Below, in pieces: positions 20,957 through 33,774 of a stretch of 64,000 nucleotides of DNA. Location: NCBI RefSeq assembly GCF_932294415.1, contig NC_065541.1, positions 32,521,790 to 32,585,789 on the forward strand, written 5' to 3'. This DNA is from Quercus robur (taxonomy: Eukaryota > Streptophyta > Magnoliopsida > Fagales > Fagaceae). Numbering within the stretch: the stretch's first letter is position 1; each line of letters opens with the position of its first letter. Below the pieces are notes generated by a model. That model saw only the letters and a list, made by a program, of their open reading frames with translations, was not told where the DNA came from and searched no databases. The position numbers and the translations under genes were made by a program.

Positions 20957-21534
20957 GCTGTAGCACAATGGCAATTCTTATGATGATGTTCTACTTTTGA
21001 CGCTTCCACATCCCGCATCAAATACCTAGGCCTAAGTTGTCTAGGCGATTGTACAAGCACTAATGAGCTAGCACATCCATGTGGGAAATGTTAACCAATA
21101 CTCTTAGGGTATTGGTTTAAAAACTATTTTTAAAAAACATTTTATTGAGAGTTGATAAAATAATAAATGTTGTTGATACTAACATGTGCTCTTAAAACAT
21201 ATATTAGTAAACTATTTTAGGAAACTTTTTATGGAAAAATAAAAAAGTTAACAATTTTTTTTTTTACAATTTTTTTAATTTTTCATAAAATATTTCCAAA
21301 AATAAATAACTAATGTGTGCCCTGACCAGACCTTATATATTAAAACCGATGTACGAACTCTGTACTCCATAGACTAGTAATTATTAACTCCCAATCTGGC
21401 AAAAGTCTCAAGGTATCACATGTTGCATTTGCTACATCCATGTGCAACCCATATTTCATCCACAAGTTGACAACCATTCCAATTAACTCTTGAGCCCAAA
21501 TCAAGATCACAATACAACATCAATGATATATAAG
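20957..21534. other. Intergenic, no gene recognised
   Basis: Low-complexity AT-rich DNA. A short A-box-like TAGCACAATGG lies near 20960, but no matching B-box was found. Confidence 0.5.
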
Positions 21535-21893
21535 GGTAGACTACATTTTTTTTATTTTTATCCTATACACTATATTTCAATTTAATCCATAATCTTTCAA
21601 TTTTGTCCCTAATCTTTCAGTACCGTGTCAATTTTGTCTTTACCGTTATCTTTTAGATGAAAATTGATAACATGTCTAATAGCCAAAATAAAAAATTAGT
21701 TTCTGTTAATATAAGAATAAACTAAAACTTTATTTTGGTCATTTGTCATGTCAGCAATTTTCATCCAAGATATAATGACGTGAACTAAAATGGTATGACA
21801 CTAAAATGATAGAAACCAAATTAACACATTTAAAAGGTTATGAACAAAATTGAAATATGGTATAAAAGATATAGATCAAATATATAGTTTACC
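21535..21893. mobile_element. Foldback MITE with long inverted arms
   Basis: The left end GGTAGACTACATTT and the right end (reverse complement GGTAAACTATATATTT) begin arms of about 170 bp that pair imperfectly along their length, for example ACTATATTTCAATTT against ATGGTATTGAAATATGG-type sequence near the right end. Total length is 359 bp, with no coding sequence. This is the structure of a non-autonomous DNA element that can form a hairpin transcript. A target duplication is not clear. Confidence 0.6.
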
Positions 21894-22634
21894 ATTTATA
21901 TAAATACGTGTATATGTTTATCTATATTTATATATTTTGTTAAATTGATGACTGTGAAGGATCTAATCCACCCAAAAAATTTTGAGATTAAGACTTCACT
22001 GTTGCTTGGAAAGAAAATGATGCAACTAAGTTTTGTTCGAGAACAATTTATTTAACTTTTTACTGAAAATATTTTTATAGTTTTTTAAATTTTTTTTTTT
22101 TTTTTACTTTTTTAAAGTACATGTATATTTTAGCAATTTTTTTTTTTTTAAAAAAAAATCAACAAAAAGTTAAATAAGTTATTCCTAAATCAACACTAAA
22201 AAAAGCAGCAAAACTAGATGGGTAAGATTTGGATGAAAAATATCATACAAAGAAAGTAGTAATTATCATATAATTTTATTCAAACCAATTGCATCTTGTA
22301 ATGAACATACATAAACCTTACATATATATAAATAGGATTCATCACCCTGCTTGGAACCCACAACCACACTCCCCACGTAGCAAACTTCATCATCCGTCAA
22401 GCATTTTTCTCCTAGCTAGCTACAGGAGCCGATGCATGTCAGCCACGTGGCAAGTGGGTATTTGTGAGATCCAAGTGGGTCATACATCCATACCTAAGTC
22501 AACCTTATTAGACCACTAAACAGCAAGAGAAGAGCCTCATTGAAGTACTTGACAATGCAATCTAAAGATACCCACTAAGACAAAGTCACAACTCACAAAC
22601 TTTGGCCAATGCTCACAAGTCATCATTGGCCTTA
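21894..22634. other. Intergenic and 3' flank of the acidic-protein gene
   Basis: It has poly(T)/poly(A) runs at 22090-22160. From about 22290 it probably contains the 3' UTR of the minus-strand gene. A palindromic CCACGTGG (G-box core) lies at 22443-22450; being downstream of the gene, its role is unclear. Confidence 0.45.
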
Positions 22635-23153
22635 TTACTCAGCCTTCTCCACAGGGACTTCTGTATCAACTTTCTCCTCAGTTTCAACTGCCTTCTTTTC
22701 TTCTTCCTTAACAGCCTCCTCTTTTGGAACTTCAGTTTCTGGTGCTGGTTTTGCTTCTACTTCTGCTTCTGGCTTTGGTTCTGGTTCTGGTGCTACAGGG
22801 GCTTCATCAGTAGTAGCTTCTTTTGTGTCTTCAACAACAGCCTCAGGTACTTCCTTGGGGGCCTCCTCCTCTTCAGTTTTCTCAACTACTTTTGGCTCCT
22901 CCTCAGTCACAACCTTGGCCTCTTCTACTACCTCTTTAGTCTCAACTTTGGCTGGGGCTTCAGGTTCAGGTTCTGGGGCCACGACTGCCTCAGACACTTT
23001 AGCCACAGTCTCTTCTGCTTCCTTTGCTGGCTCTTCTTTGGTTGGCTCTGGTGCAGGTGGTGCAGTCACTACCTCCTCTGTTGTCTTAGTCTCCTGTACC
23101 TTGATTGATTCCTCAGTTGCCTCACTTGGAAGAGCTGTCTTTGCTGATACAAC
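22635..23153 (-). other. Exon 2 of the acidic-protein gene
   Basis: It starts right after acceptor ACAG at 23154 with VVSAKTALPSE and runs to TAA at 22637-22635. It carries 172 of the 177 codons. Confidence 0.8.
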
Positions 23154-23946
23154 CTGTAGAACCAATACTCAGTAAATTATTAACTTGTGAAATGCTATTT
23201 AGGAGGTTTATCTTGAATCTAGAGATGGCTATCAAGAAGTATATATAAAGGTGGCATATGTATGTGTGTGTGTTATGTTGAAGTACTTGGCTTTTGTCAT
23301 AAGCTCCCTACTAGTAATAGTTTAGCAATTTATTATAACCTAATATAGGCTTCTTAAAGTAGCACCTATATATAGAGAAAATTCATGTGGCAGTGTTTTA
23401 AGATATATAGCTTCTAAACTCTTACACACAAATAGAATTCATTGTCCCACTTCTAACGTTTCACTTTTTTACATTAAGCTTGAAAGTTGAAACAGATCAC
23501 ATATAATGATGTTGCATATAACCATATGAGCTACTATATATATATATATATATATATATTCCTTATTCCTAGTAAATAATATTTTTTTTCTCTGCATTAA
23601 TAGAACTGGTTTTCAAGAAAAACCAAATTGGCTGTCCATAAATTGATGGCCTAAAAACATGTAATTATCATGAATACTGTTTTATGAAATCAATAAAGAA
23701 GTCTCAATAGCAGATAGCGATCAGAACCAATGTAGTGATGAGCTTATCACCATAAGCAGTTGGTGTCTCAAAGTGGAAAAGCCATATGGCTTCAATTTTT
23801 ATTTGTAACTCTTTAGAAAGCCATATCACAAAAGAGTAGATGGAATAACTAAGCAGTTACATAAGCACAAGTGGATTCCATATGAATCCTCAGAGTCAAT
23901 GAAAAAGCTTAACTACAAGTTGAGATATTACCTCAACAGTGGCCAT
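22635..23946 (-). CDS. Glu/Pro/Val-rich acidic protein, two exons, 177 residues
   Basis: Exon 1 codes only MATVE (23946-23932) before donor GTAATA. Exon 2 (23153-22635) follows acceptor TCTACAG and is in phase, ending EVPVEKAE-TAA. The protein starts MATVEVVSAKTALPSEATEE and is then nearly all Glu, Val, Pro, Ala, Lys and Thr, with repeated APEPEPE and KEE/TEE blocks and no hydrophobic core, Cys or membrane segment. It should be disordered and strongly acidic. Plant proteins with this MATVEV.. start are known, often named calphotin-like by composition, but function is unknown to me. The 0.78-kb intron between a 15-bp coding exon and the rest is notable, since intron-bearing leaders often boost expression. 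Long antisense frames here are artefacts of the repetitive composition. Confidence 0.8.
23932..23946 (-). other. Exon 1 (coding part) of the acidic-protein gene
   Basis: ATGGCCACTGTTGAG, followed by donor GTAATATC. The AATGGCC start context is favourable for plants. Confidence 0.75.
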
Positions 23947-24077
23947 TTGAACTCCAAGGAAAGTGTAACTGAACTACTAATAATATGATAAACAGAAGCA
24001 AGTTAGCTTTAGTACAAGAAGTGGTAAAGAGAAGAAGAAAGAACGCTTGAGATGAAAAAAATGATCAAGAAGAGTGG

Positions 24078-24085
24078 TTTATATA
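24078..24085 (-). promoter_or_regulatory. TATA box of the acidic-protein gene
   Basis: Minus-strand CTCTATATAAACC lies about 130 bp upstream of the ATG at 23946. Transcription would start near 24050, giving a leader of about 100 nt. The spacing fits a plant core promoter. Confidence 0.6.
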
Positions 24086-24129
24086 GAGCAAGTTCAGGCA
24101 TCAAGTTGAGAAAAGAGGGAGAAAGAGAA

Positions 24130-26256
24130 AGTGAATGCACTTGAAGAATCTTGGGATTGTGACACCTCATCTCACTGAATTCAAGAATACAAGCATGTTT
24201 GGTAATAATGCTAAAGTAAAGTATAGAAATGAGGTTGTACTATTTTTAAAAATATCAATTTGTAATATTTTTTATTGGAAAGGGCACTATAATGGAGGCC
24301 ATTTTCTATCTAAACCATCATCTTTCTTTTGGCTGTGTGCTCCTGTGCTTTGTGCAGTCCGCATTGTAGGTGACCTTACTATCATTCACTCATGTTAAAG
24401 GCTAACCATTCGTTTTCCTTTTCACTAGCCTTTTTACCCACCTATCAATTCCAACTGTGGTACCATTCATTCTACTCATCAATTCTATACCATACAGCAA
24501 ATATGCTAGACTCTTAAGACCTCAAAATTTTTTCTTCTTAGCAAATGGAAAATATATTTTGCCATACGTATTGTTACAGTTAAAAGCATCAACATTTTTT
24601 CCTTCAATCATACTTAATTTTGAAACTAATTCAAAGTTTTCCTTTTTTTTTTTTCTAGATTAGTCTAAAATTGTGGGCGATCAAACCTCGGGCACAAAAT
24701 TCATATAGGAGATAGAATATCATCAACCCATTAGCCTATTAACCTAACTCAAATCTTTTTTTGTATAACTTTATTTCTCTAAAACCTTTTTCAACCAAAT
24801 AACTATTCACTTATTATTCTCTAAGTGAGTTCCAAAATTATGTACCTCAAATTATTCTCTAGGCCTTTACCCTTTAGGTTATTGAAATAACTCAAACTCT
24901 TTTGGTATAACTTCATCTAAAAACTTTTGAACTATATAACTATTCACTTACTATTCCTTAAGTGAGTTTCATAACTATGTATCTCATGCATTCCCCTACT
25001 TTGTCCCCCCTTTTCCTGATTACTAGGCATAGGGCATTGCTTTCCTTTTTCTTTTTCTTTTTCTTTTTTCCTCTCACATTAGGTACATTCATAACTCTTC
25101 TTAATTTATCCACCATCCTCTGCTTAAAGGAAAAGAAAATGTCATTTAGTAAAAGGATTATTGGCATAAATTGGTGTATTGCTCTGGTCATCCACTAACA
25201 TCAAATTAAAAGTTCTGCTTGAGGTGATAGTACCAAATTTTGTCACTTCAACATATCATCTTTTAACATATGATTTTATTTTTTATTTTAATCTCTCTCT
25301 TTTTGTGACTCTACTTTTTAGGATTACCTTAAGGTACAGTTTTGTTCTTAAATTAGAAATAGATACTCAAACAATTAACATAGTATTGAAGTCATACATG
25401 CATGTACTTAGTTTGTTCAGAATTTTTTTGTATTTTTATATAATAATAGGAATTAATATTTCTATCTACTGTTTCTCAAAAAAAAAATATTTCTATCTAC
25501 CAATCCTTCTTTTCACATCAGTTATCTATTTCTAAGTTTTTTTGAGAGCAAAGGCAATTCTATTAACTACGTAAAAAAGAATTAAAGCAATTTTATCCTA
25601 CTTTTGAATATTAGCTGAATTTATAGGTTTTGTATTTTAACCCTTTCATCCCAGCAAAAATAGGCAAAATTTGACAAATCAATGCATGCCTAACTCCCAT
25701 AAAAAAAAAAAAAAAAAAAAAATGCATGCCTAACAAAATCCAAAAACTACAAAAGGGAATCGAGTATTTTTTTTTTTTTTTTAGGCCGGTGTCAAAGTGT
25801 TGGGTCCCACATAACCAATGGGTATAATTTACTTGAAAGAAACGAATAAAATACTGACGTGGCACGATATACGGTCCATCACCCTGTGCCTCATCTGGGG
25901 AACCACCTTACTTTGATCTGATCAAAAGCTGGTGGGCCCATGGGATATGCGACGGATTTTGATCCGCATGACTCATGACCCACTTTTCAATAATCTTTTT
26001 TTGTGGCTGAATTGTAGGTGAGCCAAAATTATATTTTGGAAATGTTTTCTCGATGGGGAGGAGTAAATCCATTTTGAGAGAGTATAAATGAAACTATTCT
26101 CTCATAGCATAGCATGTAAAATTCATATAGGATCCGTATATGTTGTGAGAGAGAAGGTTTGATAAATAAAACTATCTTATAAGTTTTTTTTTCAAAAGCA
26201 AAAAAAAGAAAGAGAAAAAGCAAATTTAATAAGTAAAAAATACGTTTGCATTATAA
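24130..26256. other. Intergenic AT-rich DNA
   Basis: Several poly(A)/poly(T) runs (near 24643, 25040, 25700, 25766) and no believable ORF. A G+C-richer island at 25787-25990 has GGGTCCCAC and GTGGGCCCA words typical of plant promoters, but no gene start is visible nearby. Confidence 0.45.
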
Positions 26257-27589
26257 GAGTATTAGTATTGGAGAATGCTAATGTCAAATCTAAGGACAAT
26301 TTGGCATTTTAAGTCTCAAAATGTTTTGCATCAGAGAATAGTAAACCCAACTATTGCAAATTTTTTTACAATACTGCTACAATACAATTCTAAAGTTAGA
26401 AGTGTACTGTAGCAGTATTCTAAAAAAATATATATATATTTTATTCACTTTTTCCTCCGAAATTTCTCTCTCCACTATCTCATTATTTCAGTTCTCTTCT
26501 CTCTCTTCCTTCTCTGTTTCTCCATCTGCTTTCTCCTCTCTTCAGACTCAAACACCATTCTCCTCCCAACATCAACATCATACATCACAATGGCTCATTT
26601 CTTCTGGTGGGTTACAATCTGGCAGGTTCTGTGGTTGCTTTTTTTTTTTTTTTTTTTGGCGTGGGTGACAGTGTGGGCCAGTGGTGGTTGTGGTTTTTGG
26701 CGTGGGTCACTGTGGTGTTTGTGGTTTTTTTTTTTTTTTTTTTGGCTGTGACCGGTGCTTAAAGGGGTTGTGGGTCGTGGTTGGGTCCGGTGTTTGGGTC
26801 GTTGGTCGTGGTTGGGTCTGGTATTTGGGTCGTGGTTGGGTTGTGGCTGAAGTGGGTTACTGGTCGTGGATCGGCGAAGCTTCACACGACCTCTCTCTCA
26901 TCTCTCATCGTGGATTGGCGAGCTGGGTTTGGTTCAGTGGGCTGGGATCGGTTGATGGTGGGTTTGAAATGGTGGATCTATTGATTGGTGGGTAGATCGG
27001 TTGGGTTGATCATCGGTAGCTCCGATGGTGGCTTTGATGATGATTTTTTTTAATGGGTTTGCTCCAGTGGGTTTCAAATCGGCAATGTGGGTTTCTGATC
27101 GGTAGTTTGGGTTTGCTGATCGGTGGCTTAGGTGGTGGGTGTGGCTGTTGTTGGCTCTAACTGGTTTGATGATTTGTGTGTGTGTGGCTCTATTGATGGT
27201 TTGATGGTTTGTGTTTGTGGCTTTGTTGATGGTTTGATGGTTTGTGTTTGTGTTTGTGTGTGTGTGTGGCTTTGTGTGTGTGGTAATGGGTTTGGATAGG
27301 TTGATCGGTGTATCATGGGTATGTGTGTGTGGCTCTGTGTGTTGAACCGGCGCTAGAGGTTGAGGAGAAAGAGAGGAAAAAAAATGACTGTTGGAAAGCC
27401 CAGGAAAACCAAGTCTGAAAAAAAGTGACGGTTGGAAAGAAATAATAAAGAAAGATTAAAAAATAATATTTTAATAAAAATAGAGTTTTGGGATGCTGGA
27501 GGTATTGTAAAATGGGATGGTATAATGATAAAATGGCCTTTTGGAATGGTAAAATAGAGTAGAATTGGAATTTCCCAATGCTAATGCTT
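26257..27589. mobile_element. hAT-like non-autonomous TIR element (copy 1)
   Basis: The left end GAGTATTAGTATTGGAGAAT and the right end (reverse complement TAAGCATTAGCATTGGGAAAT) are similar inverted termini of a plant family with GAGCATN-CATTGG ends; two relatives lie at 28335 and 37985. The subterminal region has CTGTAGCAGTATT motifs. The core is GT-rich (TGGGTCGTGGTTGGGT-type repeats, 26660-27320) with no intact gene. Target duplications have decayed. Confidence 0.55.
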
Positions 27590-28334
27590 AATGTTATTTG
27601 AAATCTTTTATGAAAAAAAAAAAATTTTTTTAAAAAATCATTTGCAATCAATTTGAGTTAATGGACCTATCAAGGATAGTAAGGGATGTGTATATAAATA
27701 TACAAGAGAAGATAAACATTTATGTTTTCCAATTATGATTATGCACTAGTAAATAACTATTGCTTTGTTTATTTTATTATAAAAAAAAAAAAAATCAAAT
27801 GTAAAATATTTTATATAAACAAAATTTTCAAAAAAAAAATTCATATATTTGGTGTAATATATACATTTTTTCAAGTGCAAACTGCCAAAATAGGTAGCTC
27901 AATCATCAAAGCCACAAATGCTGGAGGCTTGGTGACCTGACCAGCAACTCTAACGACTAAACCGTTGACACTAGCCACTAGATAGGAGCCACTTTATTGG
28001 AGCTCCTACACCAGCGACACTATCACTAGATTGGGAGGAGAGCCACTGTGTGTTTTTTTTTTTAAATTTTACCAAGTTTTGAATGGTAAAACATTTTACA
28101 AAGGATTTTACAGTCAATGGAAAACATTTTCAAATTTGACTAAATTTTACAATAAAACAAACACGGCAAAATGTTGAAAATATTTTTCATAAAACATTTT
28201 ACAACGAAACAAAAAAGCACAATGTAAATGACAAACTTATTATGAAAATTTAGACAATCCATTTGGAAAAGAAGGAAAAGCGATGAGAATCAATGAATGG
28301 CATAAAAGAATGCTCATGCTATTTCATTCTCTCC
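27590..28334. other. Intergenic AT-rich DNA
   Basis: It contains a stretch with AACATTTTACAA-type words repeated on both strands at 28075-28215 (AAAACATTTTAC..), possibly a degenerate MITE. No gene. Confidence 0.35.
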
Positions 28335-29342
28335 GAGCATAAGCATTGGTGGTGCTAAATTGCCAAATTTAACAACCAAAATAACAAAAATAGGGCTGCA
28401 TTAGTGGAGCCATAGCTAAAAATTTTAACTCTTGAGCTACAGTGAACTGCCACTTATGGCAATGCACTGTAGCTCAAATGTTAAACCAATATATTTTATT
28501 TTATTTGCTCTCTCCAATTAAATAATATTTATTTCCTCTATTGTTCTCTCTCTCTTTTTTTTTTTTTTTTTCTCATGGCCTCGCTCTCTCTACAATTCAG
28601 TCTCACCCTCTCCCCTTTATTTTTTTTTCTCTCTTCCTCCACTTGTCGCCGACCCAAGCCCCAAGCCACCGCCCTTCTCTTCTCCCTTTCATTTTTTTTT
28701 TCTTTCTTCCTCCACTCCTCGCTGACCCCAACCCCCCTACCCAGACGACAACCCATCTCTTCCTCCACTCACCGCCGACCCAAGCCCCAAGCTGTCGCCA
28801 ACTCATCTCTTCCTCCACTTGCTGTTTCTTTTGGTTGTTGTGAATCAAACTGTGGGTTGGGTTGATGTTGATCGAGTTGTGGTGATGGGTTGTTGTAGTG
28901 TGGGTCATGTCGTTGATCGTTGATCGGGTTTGTGTGGTTGGGTCGATGGGTCACTGGGTGTGTGTGGTTGGCTCAGTGTGTCACTGGGTGAGGGGTTTGG
29001 GTCGCTAGGTTATGACGTGGTGGTGGTCAGTGGTGGTGAATTTGTAGTGGTTGTTTTCTTAAAAAAAAATTATAGTTGAAGTGATTTTTGGTGGGTTTGA
29101 TATGGAATTGTTTTTGGGAAAATGAGTTTATGGCCGTGGGTTGTGGTGGCTTCAAAGAAGAGAGGAAGAGAAAAAGTGATGAAGAATTTAAAAAATAAAA
29201 AATATATATTATTTAAATGAAGTGGTTGCTAAAATAGAATCATTAATATTTGGTGAATTGTAAAGTAAAGTGTTAAAATAGATAAAGTAACTTTTTAAGC
29301 TACTAAAAGCTAAAAATATGGCTCCACCAATGTAGATGCTTT
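28335..29342. mobile_element. hAT-like non-autonomous TIR element (copy 2)
   Basis: The left end GAGCATAAGCATTGGTGGTGC and the right end (reverse complement AAAGCATCTACATTGGTGGAGC) are inverted termini of the same family as copy 1. The CT-rich core 28541-28830 carries direct repeats of a CCGACCCAAGCCCCAAGC unit; the GT-rich part follows at 28850-29050. No transposase. Confidence 0.6.
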
Positions 29343-32300
29343 AAACATGTATTCTTAAAATGAGTGAAACTCTTATTCTTTTGATGGTCATATACGAACT
29401 GAAATATTGATTTTATACTAATTTTCAAAAATGAAGAATAAAAGGGGAAGGGAATAGCAGTGAGATTTCTTTTATTTATTTATTTACATTTCTTATTTTA
29501 AAAATTCGCATACATACTATAAAAAGTAGATGATATTCTATTTCATTTCTTTATAATGTATCTATCACATTTCATTTTTTTTTTTTTTTATGGAACATTA
29601 CATTTCATTTTATTCTTTTATAAACTCAAAAAGACTGTTTAAACTAGAAAGAAAGCATATCGTTAATTCTTTTTCATAGTCGATAGTGTTTGAAGTAGAA
29701 AGAAAGCATATCATTAAAAAAAAAATTTCATATTCGTTACCTTCTTGGTCTAATCCTATCGTTCACCAAAAAAAAAAATTTATGTTGTTTTCTTCATTTG
29801 TGTTTTGTAAATTAGATGATACGCTGTAATAAGCTTTAACTTTAAAATTTAGTTTGAAGGCGATTTTTTTTTTTTTTTTTTGACTACACAAGTTTGATAA
29901 TCGAAGTTTATATAGTGATGGTATGACATCTTAACCAACGAAATGATCGAGGTTACCAATGCTTCTCATCTTTTTTTCTTTTTGTGCTTAAAACTGTAAC
30001 TAAACTGGCTGTTTTTTATTGTGCATTCCTAAACAAATTACATCAGTTAAACCAATCCCTTCAAGGCCTATTACTCAAAGGCAATGTAAACTCAATAACC
30101 AAAAATGAAGACTTAAAAATTTGCTTAAATAAATAAAAACCCCCTATTTGTATATGAAATTTATATTGTACAACGAATATATATAACATAATTATCATTC
30201 AAGTGAGCCTTATATTCATAGGGCTCACATTTACGTACATATAATAAATTTTTTTTTTTTTGACTCATCACATTTACATAAAATAAAAATCTAGGTACGA
30301 CTAATCTGATGATATTGTAGATCTCAATTAGCAAACAACTAGACTACTAGTAGCTGAAAGCTCCGTACGCCAGCAGGCCCTGCCTCGGATTCGTGTATAC
30401 TGTGTTACGTGTAGGCCATGATTGATTTACATGCTGATGCTGTACTACGTGCCGTTCCATTCAAATCCTCATAGTCATTTGGGCAAAAGTTAGAGAAAGT
30501 TGTCAAACTTCTAGGTGATCCATGTGACTGGCACCAAAATATATAATTGGTGAACCATAATTCTCGGGATTCACCTAATTATATTACCAATAATATTAGA
30601 AATATAAATTTTTTTACAAAAATTTTATAAATTGTTAATATGGTGAGTAATTATTGGTAAATAAAAAAGTAATATTAATGGTGGGTATAAATAAAAACCA
30701 ATAAAAAATTGGTCATATCAATATTTTGTAAAAATATTGTAAAATAGTTTGTATCTGTAGCATTACTCGTCATATTATTCAATTTCATAATAAATTAATT
30801 TATGTTTCGGTTAATTATTTACAGAGTCACAAATCAATAAATTGTGTAATCAAGTATTAAAAGAAATGTATTTGTAGTATTATTGATGTGAAAGTGGTTG
30901 TCCTTTATTTATAGTCATCTACTATATCAAACTGACATAAATTGTGATTTTTTTGTGAGTGATTAAAAAAAGTGGTGAATTTTTATGAAAATAATTATAT
31001 ACCACTCATACTCTCAATCTATCAAATTGTTGAAAAAAAAAATTGTAGTTATAGAAAAGTTGATAAAGTTATTATTTTTTATTTTTAAAAATTTTAAAAG
31101 TCACTGTTTGGTTGGCGAGAATGACTTTTTGGGGTTTGGGTTGGAGAGGCCTGGGGCGGTGGGACTGGCCCACCAAAATGGAGCCCACAAGAGATACACA
31201 TCTGCCCTGCAGTGTGCTTGTGCCAATAAGAGAGCGACACATGTCAGGCACATCACCGACCACGTGGTGGGCAGTTGTCTTAAGTGTCTTTGTTGGATGT
31301 GATTGATTGGGTTAAAATGTTTAGGGCCAAGTGATTGAATCATAAAACTTTTGACAGATTGGCGAGTAAGGTTGCTCGTGGCACATCAAAATCATCTCAT
31401 CTTTCAAAAGTCTTTGTGGCCTTTTTTGGAACCAGTTGTTTTTGTTCAACGCCATGGATGATTGTTTCATTTGGGCTACTAGTGGAGGAGGATCAACTTT
31501 GCTAATGACTCAGACTATGACAAGCTTTACCCCATCTTCCTTCTCATTAGTCATTTCAGTGGCGGCTACACGAAAGCTTCGAAAAAGAACTTAAATTATT
31601 CAAAATTTAATAAAAATAGAACTTTATATATTGAGCATAATAATAATAATAATAAAATAAAATAAATAAACATACACACCTATAAAGTTTTATAATATCA
31701 TTTTTAAATTTTCTTATTTTGAAATCTTTACATGATAGTTTAATTATCAATGTTGCAAATTACATCTTTTTCAAAGTTTTAGTTCCATAAAAATTTTCTT
31801 GAGCTTTTTCTTTTTGTTTGTAAGGACCTAATATATTGTTAAAGGGATCAAAATTTTTAAAAAAAAGTTTGACTACAAATTAAGTTGTAGCCTAAGGCTA
31901 CAACTCTCATTAAACAAATTAACATGGTTATATATTTTGAAAATTTAAATGTTAAATTGTATGTTCTTTATGTTCTTAAAACATGTGTCAAATTTTATGT
32001 CAATCAAAATTATTTAATCTATAAACTTATTTTTTATGTATAATTTTATACAACAAAAATTCAAAATTTAAAGATTTGAGTGATAACATAGTTATTAATA
32101 TTTGATCTTTTTAAAATTTTGCGAGTACGGAGGATTTAAGAAAAAAATGTAATCAAATGGTGGATTTTCTAGAATTCACATCCAATTAAAAAATAATAAT
32201 AAGTAGAGCTGTAACCTTAATTTACAACCAAGTTTGTTGATAAATTTTGTCCAAAGTGTAATTATGTTGAGCCTAAAAAAATTTAGGGTGGTCCCAAATA

Positions 32301-32516
32301 TTTTTTAAGGATAAAAATTCATAAATTTTTTAAAATTTACATATAATAATTAATTTTTTTTTCCAAGTCAAGACAGTCCTGTGACCACCCTAGACTTTAT
32401 GTAGAGCCGCCGGTGAGTCATTTACTCTCGCTTCAACTTAAAAATATATATTATATATTTGTCAGCATCTTTCTTTCTTCCGATATTTATTTTTTTCTCA
32501 CTAAAATTTGGGTGAA
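29343..32516. other. Intergenic AT-rich DNA
   Basis: No gene recognised over about 3 kb. It includes poly(T) tracts (29575, 29864, 30248), an (AAT)n run near 31640 and a G+C-richer island at 31110-31290 holding a palindromic CCACGTGG (31260-31267). The open frames there are short and conflicting on both strands. Confidence 0.45.
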
Positions 32517-33774
32517 TAATAAATGGGGTAAAATACTAATCTGGTCTAAGACATTTTTAAATTGATTAATTTGGTCTTTAAACACAAATGGTGTGTAACG
32601 CTAGCTGTTTATCACTCTGACTCTCTCTATTTTGACCATTATATTGATAAATGGCACTACAACTAACTTATATGAAGGCCAATCAAACTATTGGTTCTCA
32701 ATTGTCCCTCCAACCAAATGGACTTCCGTCACATTATGAAAGTGGCACTGAAGCTCATTCCAGCGCCAAATGTTCACTTCACGCCCGAGAACACCACAGT
32801 TCAAAGACCAACTTATCCAACATCCTTTAACACACACATACTGTCTTTCACTTTAGAAAGATACTTTAAACAGTTCTAGTCTCATACCGACAATGGATTA
32901 CCATAACTGGCCTTATCCACTCTTTTTTTCGAGTGTACCAACCTTTGATCTGCGGCACTCGCATTTAAACAGTCATTGTCTCGAGTCCAAGGTGACTCAA
33001 CACTACCGCTAACCAGTCCTGACAGCTGCTTACTGCTTCTTTTCTAACCGCTGCTTTCCTTCCCCTATGCTTTCATGCAGAAACCTGACACCGCTCTTTG
33101 CTGCTGCTTATTGTCTACTAGCTCTCTTAGCAGCTTCCTGCGTCTACGAGGATTTTCTTACTGCTGCTTTCTTCGTCGACTGACAGCTAACCGGTACATA
33201 CAACTAGTCTGTACCGCTCTTATAGCCGCTTCAAACCGATGCGAGAGCACTGCCGCTTACTTCCTCTTTGAAAGCTGCTTTTTCTTCTTTCTCTTCCCGG
33301 TAAACAATGATTCCCGCTCCTCACTTAAGCAGTGAAGTAGCCGAACCGCTGTAACCATCACCGCTGCTGCTAGAATTGGTTGCGCCACCTCCTCCAGAGG
33401 GGGACCAGGCATCTCAGGATGGCACGAGCACGAACTTGATATATTAACCAGCGACCCCAAGGTGTTTCCTTTCCAATCTGGTTCATGGGCTAGGTTCCCT
33501 CAGCTACTCAAACAATAGCAGCGACACTCTCCAAAGTAAGCCCTGAAAAGAAAGGTGCTACATTATAGTAACCAGAAAAGGGCCTCGGCCCCAGATGCTA
33601 TGGAGCACCTTTCCTTCCTTGCCAAGGAAGGGCAGCTGCTCGACCAAGCAACCAATTGCTAATATAGACAAAATTTTTAACTATTTGTTAGTGTTTGAGG
33701 GACTAAGTTTGTCAGTTTTGAAATGTTTTGAATTTGATTGGTTTTAGTCCAAATCTCTTTTTACCCTAATAAAT
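32517..33774. mobile_element. 1.24-kb non-autonomous DNA transposon with perfect 8-bp target duplication
   Basis: The element body 32525-33766 starts GGGGTAAAATACTAATCTGG and ends with the reverse complement of GGGTAAAAAGAGATTTGGAC, short imperfect inverted termini. It is flanked by TAATAAAT at 32517-32524 and 33767-33774, a perfect 8-bp direct repeat typical of hAT insertions. The core (32640-33650) is richer in G+C than its surroundings, with repeated GCTGCTT/ACCGCTG words and no intact ORF. It may be captured sequence. Autonomous family unknown. Confidence 0.7.

Noticed and set aside
20957-21060. Possible SINE or tRNA promoter (TAGCACAATGG)
   Set aside because: Only an A-box-like word is present; no B-box or target duplications were found.
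22609-23175. Plus-strand Ser/Thr/Ala-rich open frame of 188 codons, and another antisense frame at 22602-23108
   Set aside because: They mirror the low-complexity acidic gene on the minus strand. That gene has a spliced start, in-phase exons and a TATA box, whereas these frames have neither family motifs nor a promoter.
26654-27000. Trp/Gly/Val-rich open frames in the GT-rich stretch
   Set aside because: They are products of simple-sequence composition inside a hAT-like element; all frames and both strands stay open.
28538-28954. Several overlapping Ser/Pro- or Arg/Glu-rich open frames on both strands
   Set aside because: They arise from CT-rich direct repeats in another TIR element and show no conserved domain.
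31110-31330. G+C-rich island with a CCACGTGG core that could be a promoter
   Set aside because: No downstream gene is visible in either direction, and open frames conflict on both strands.
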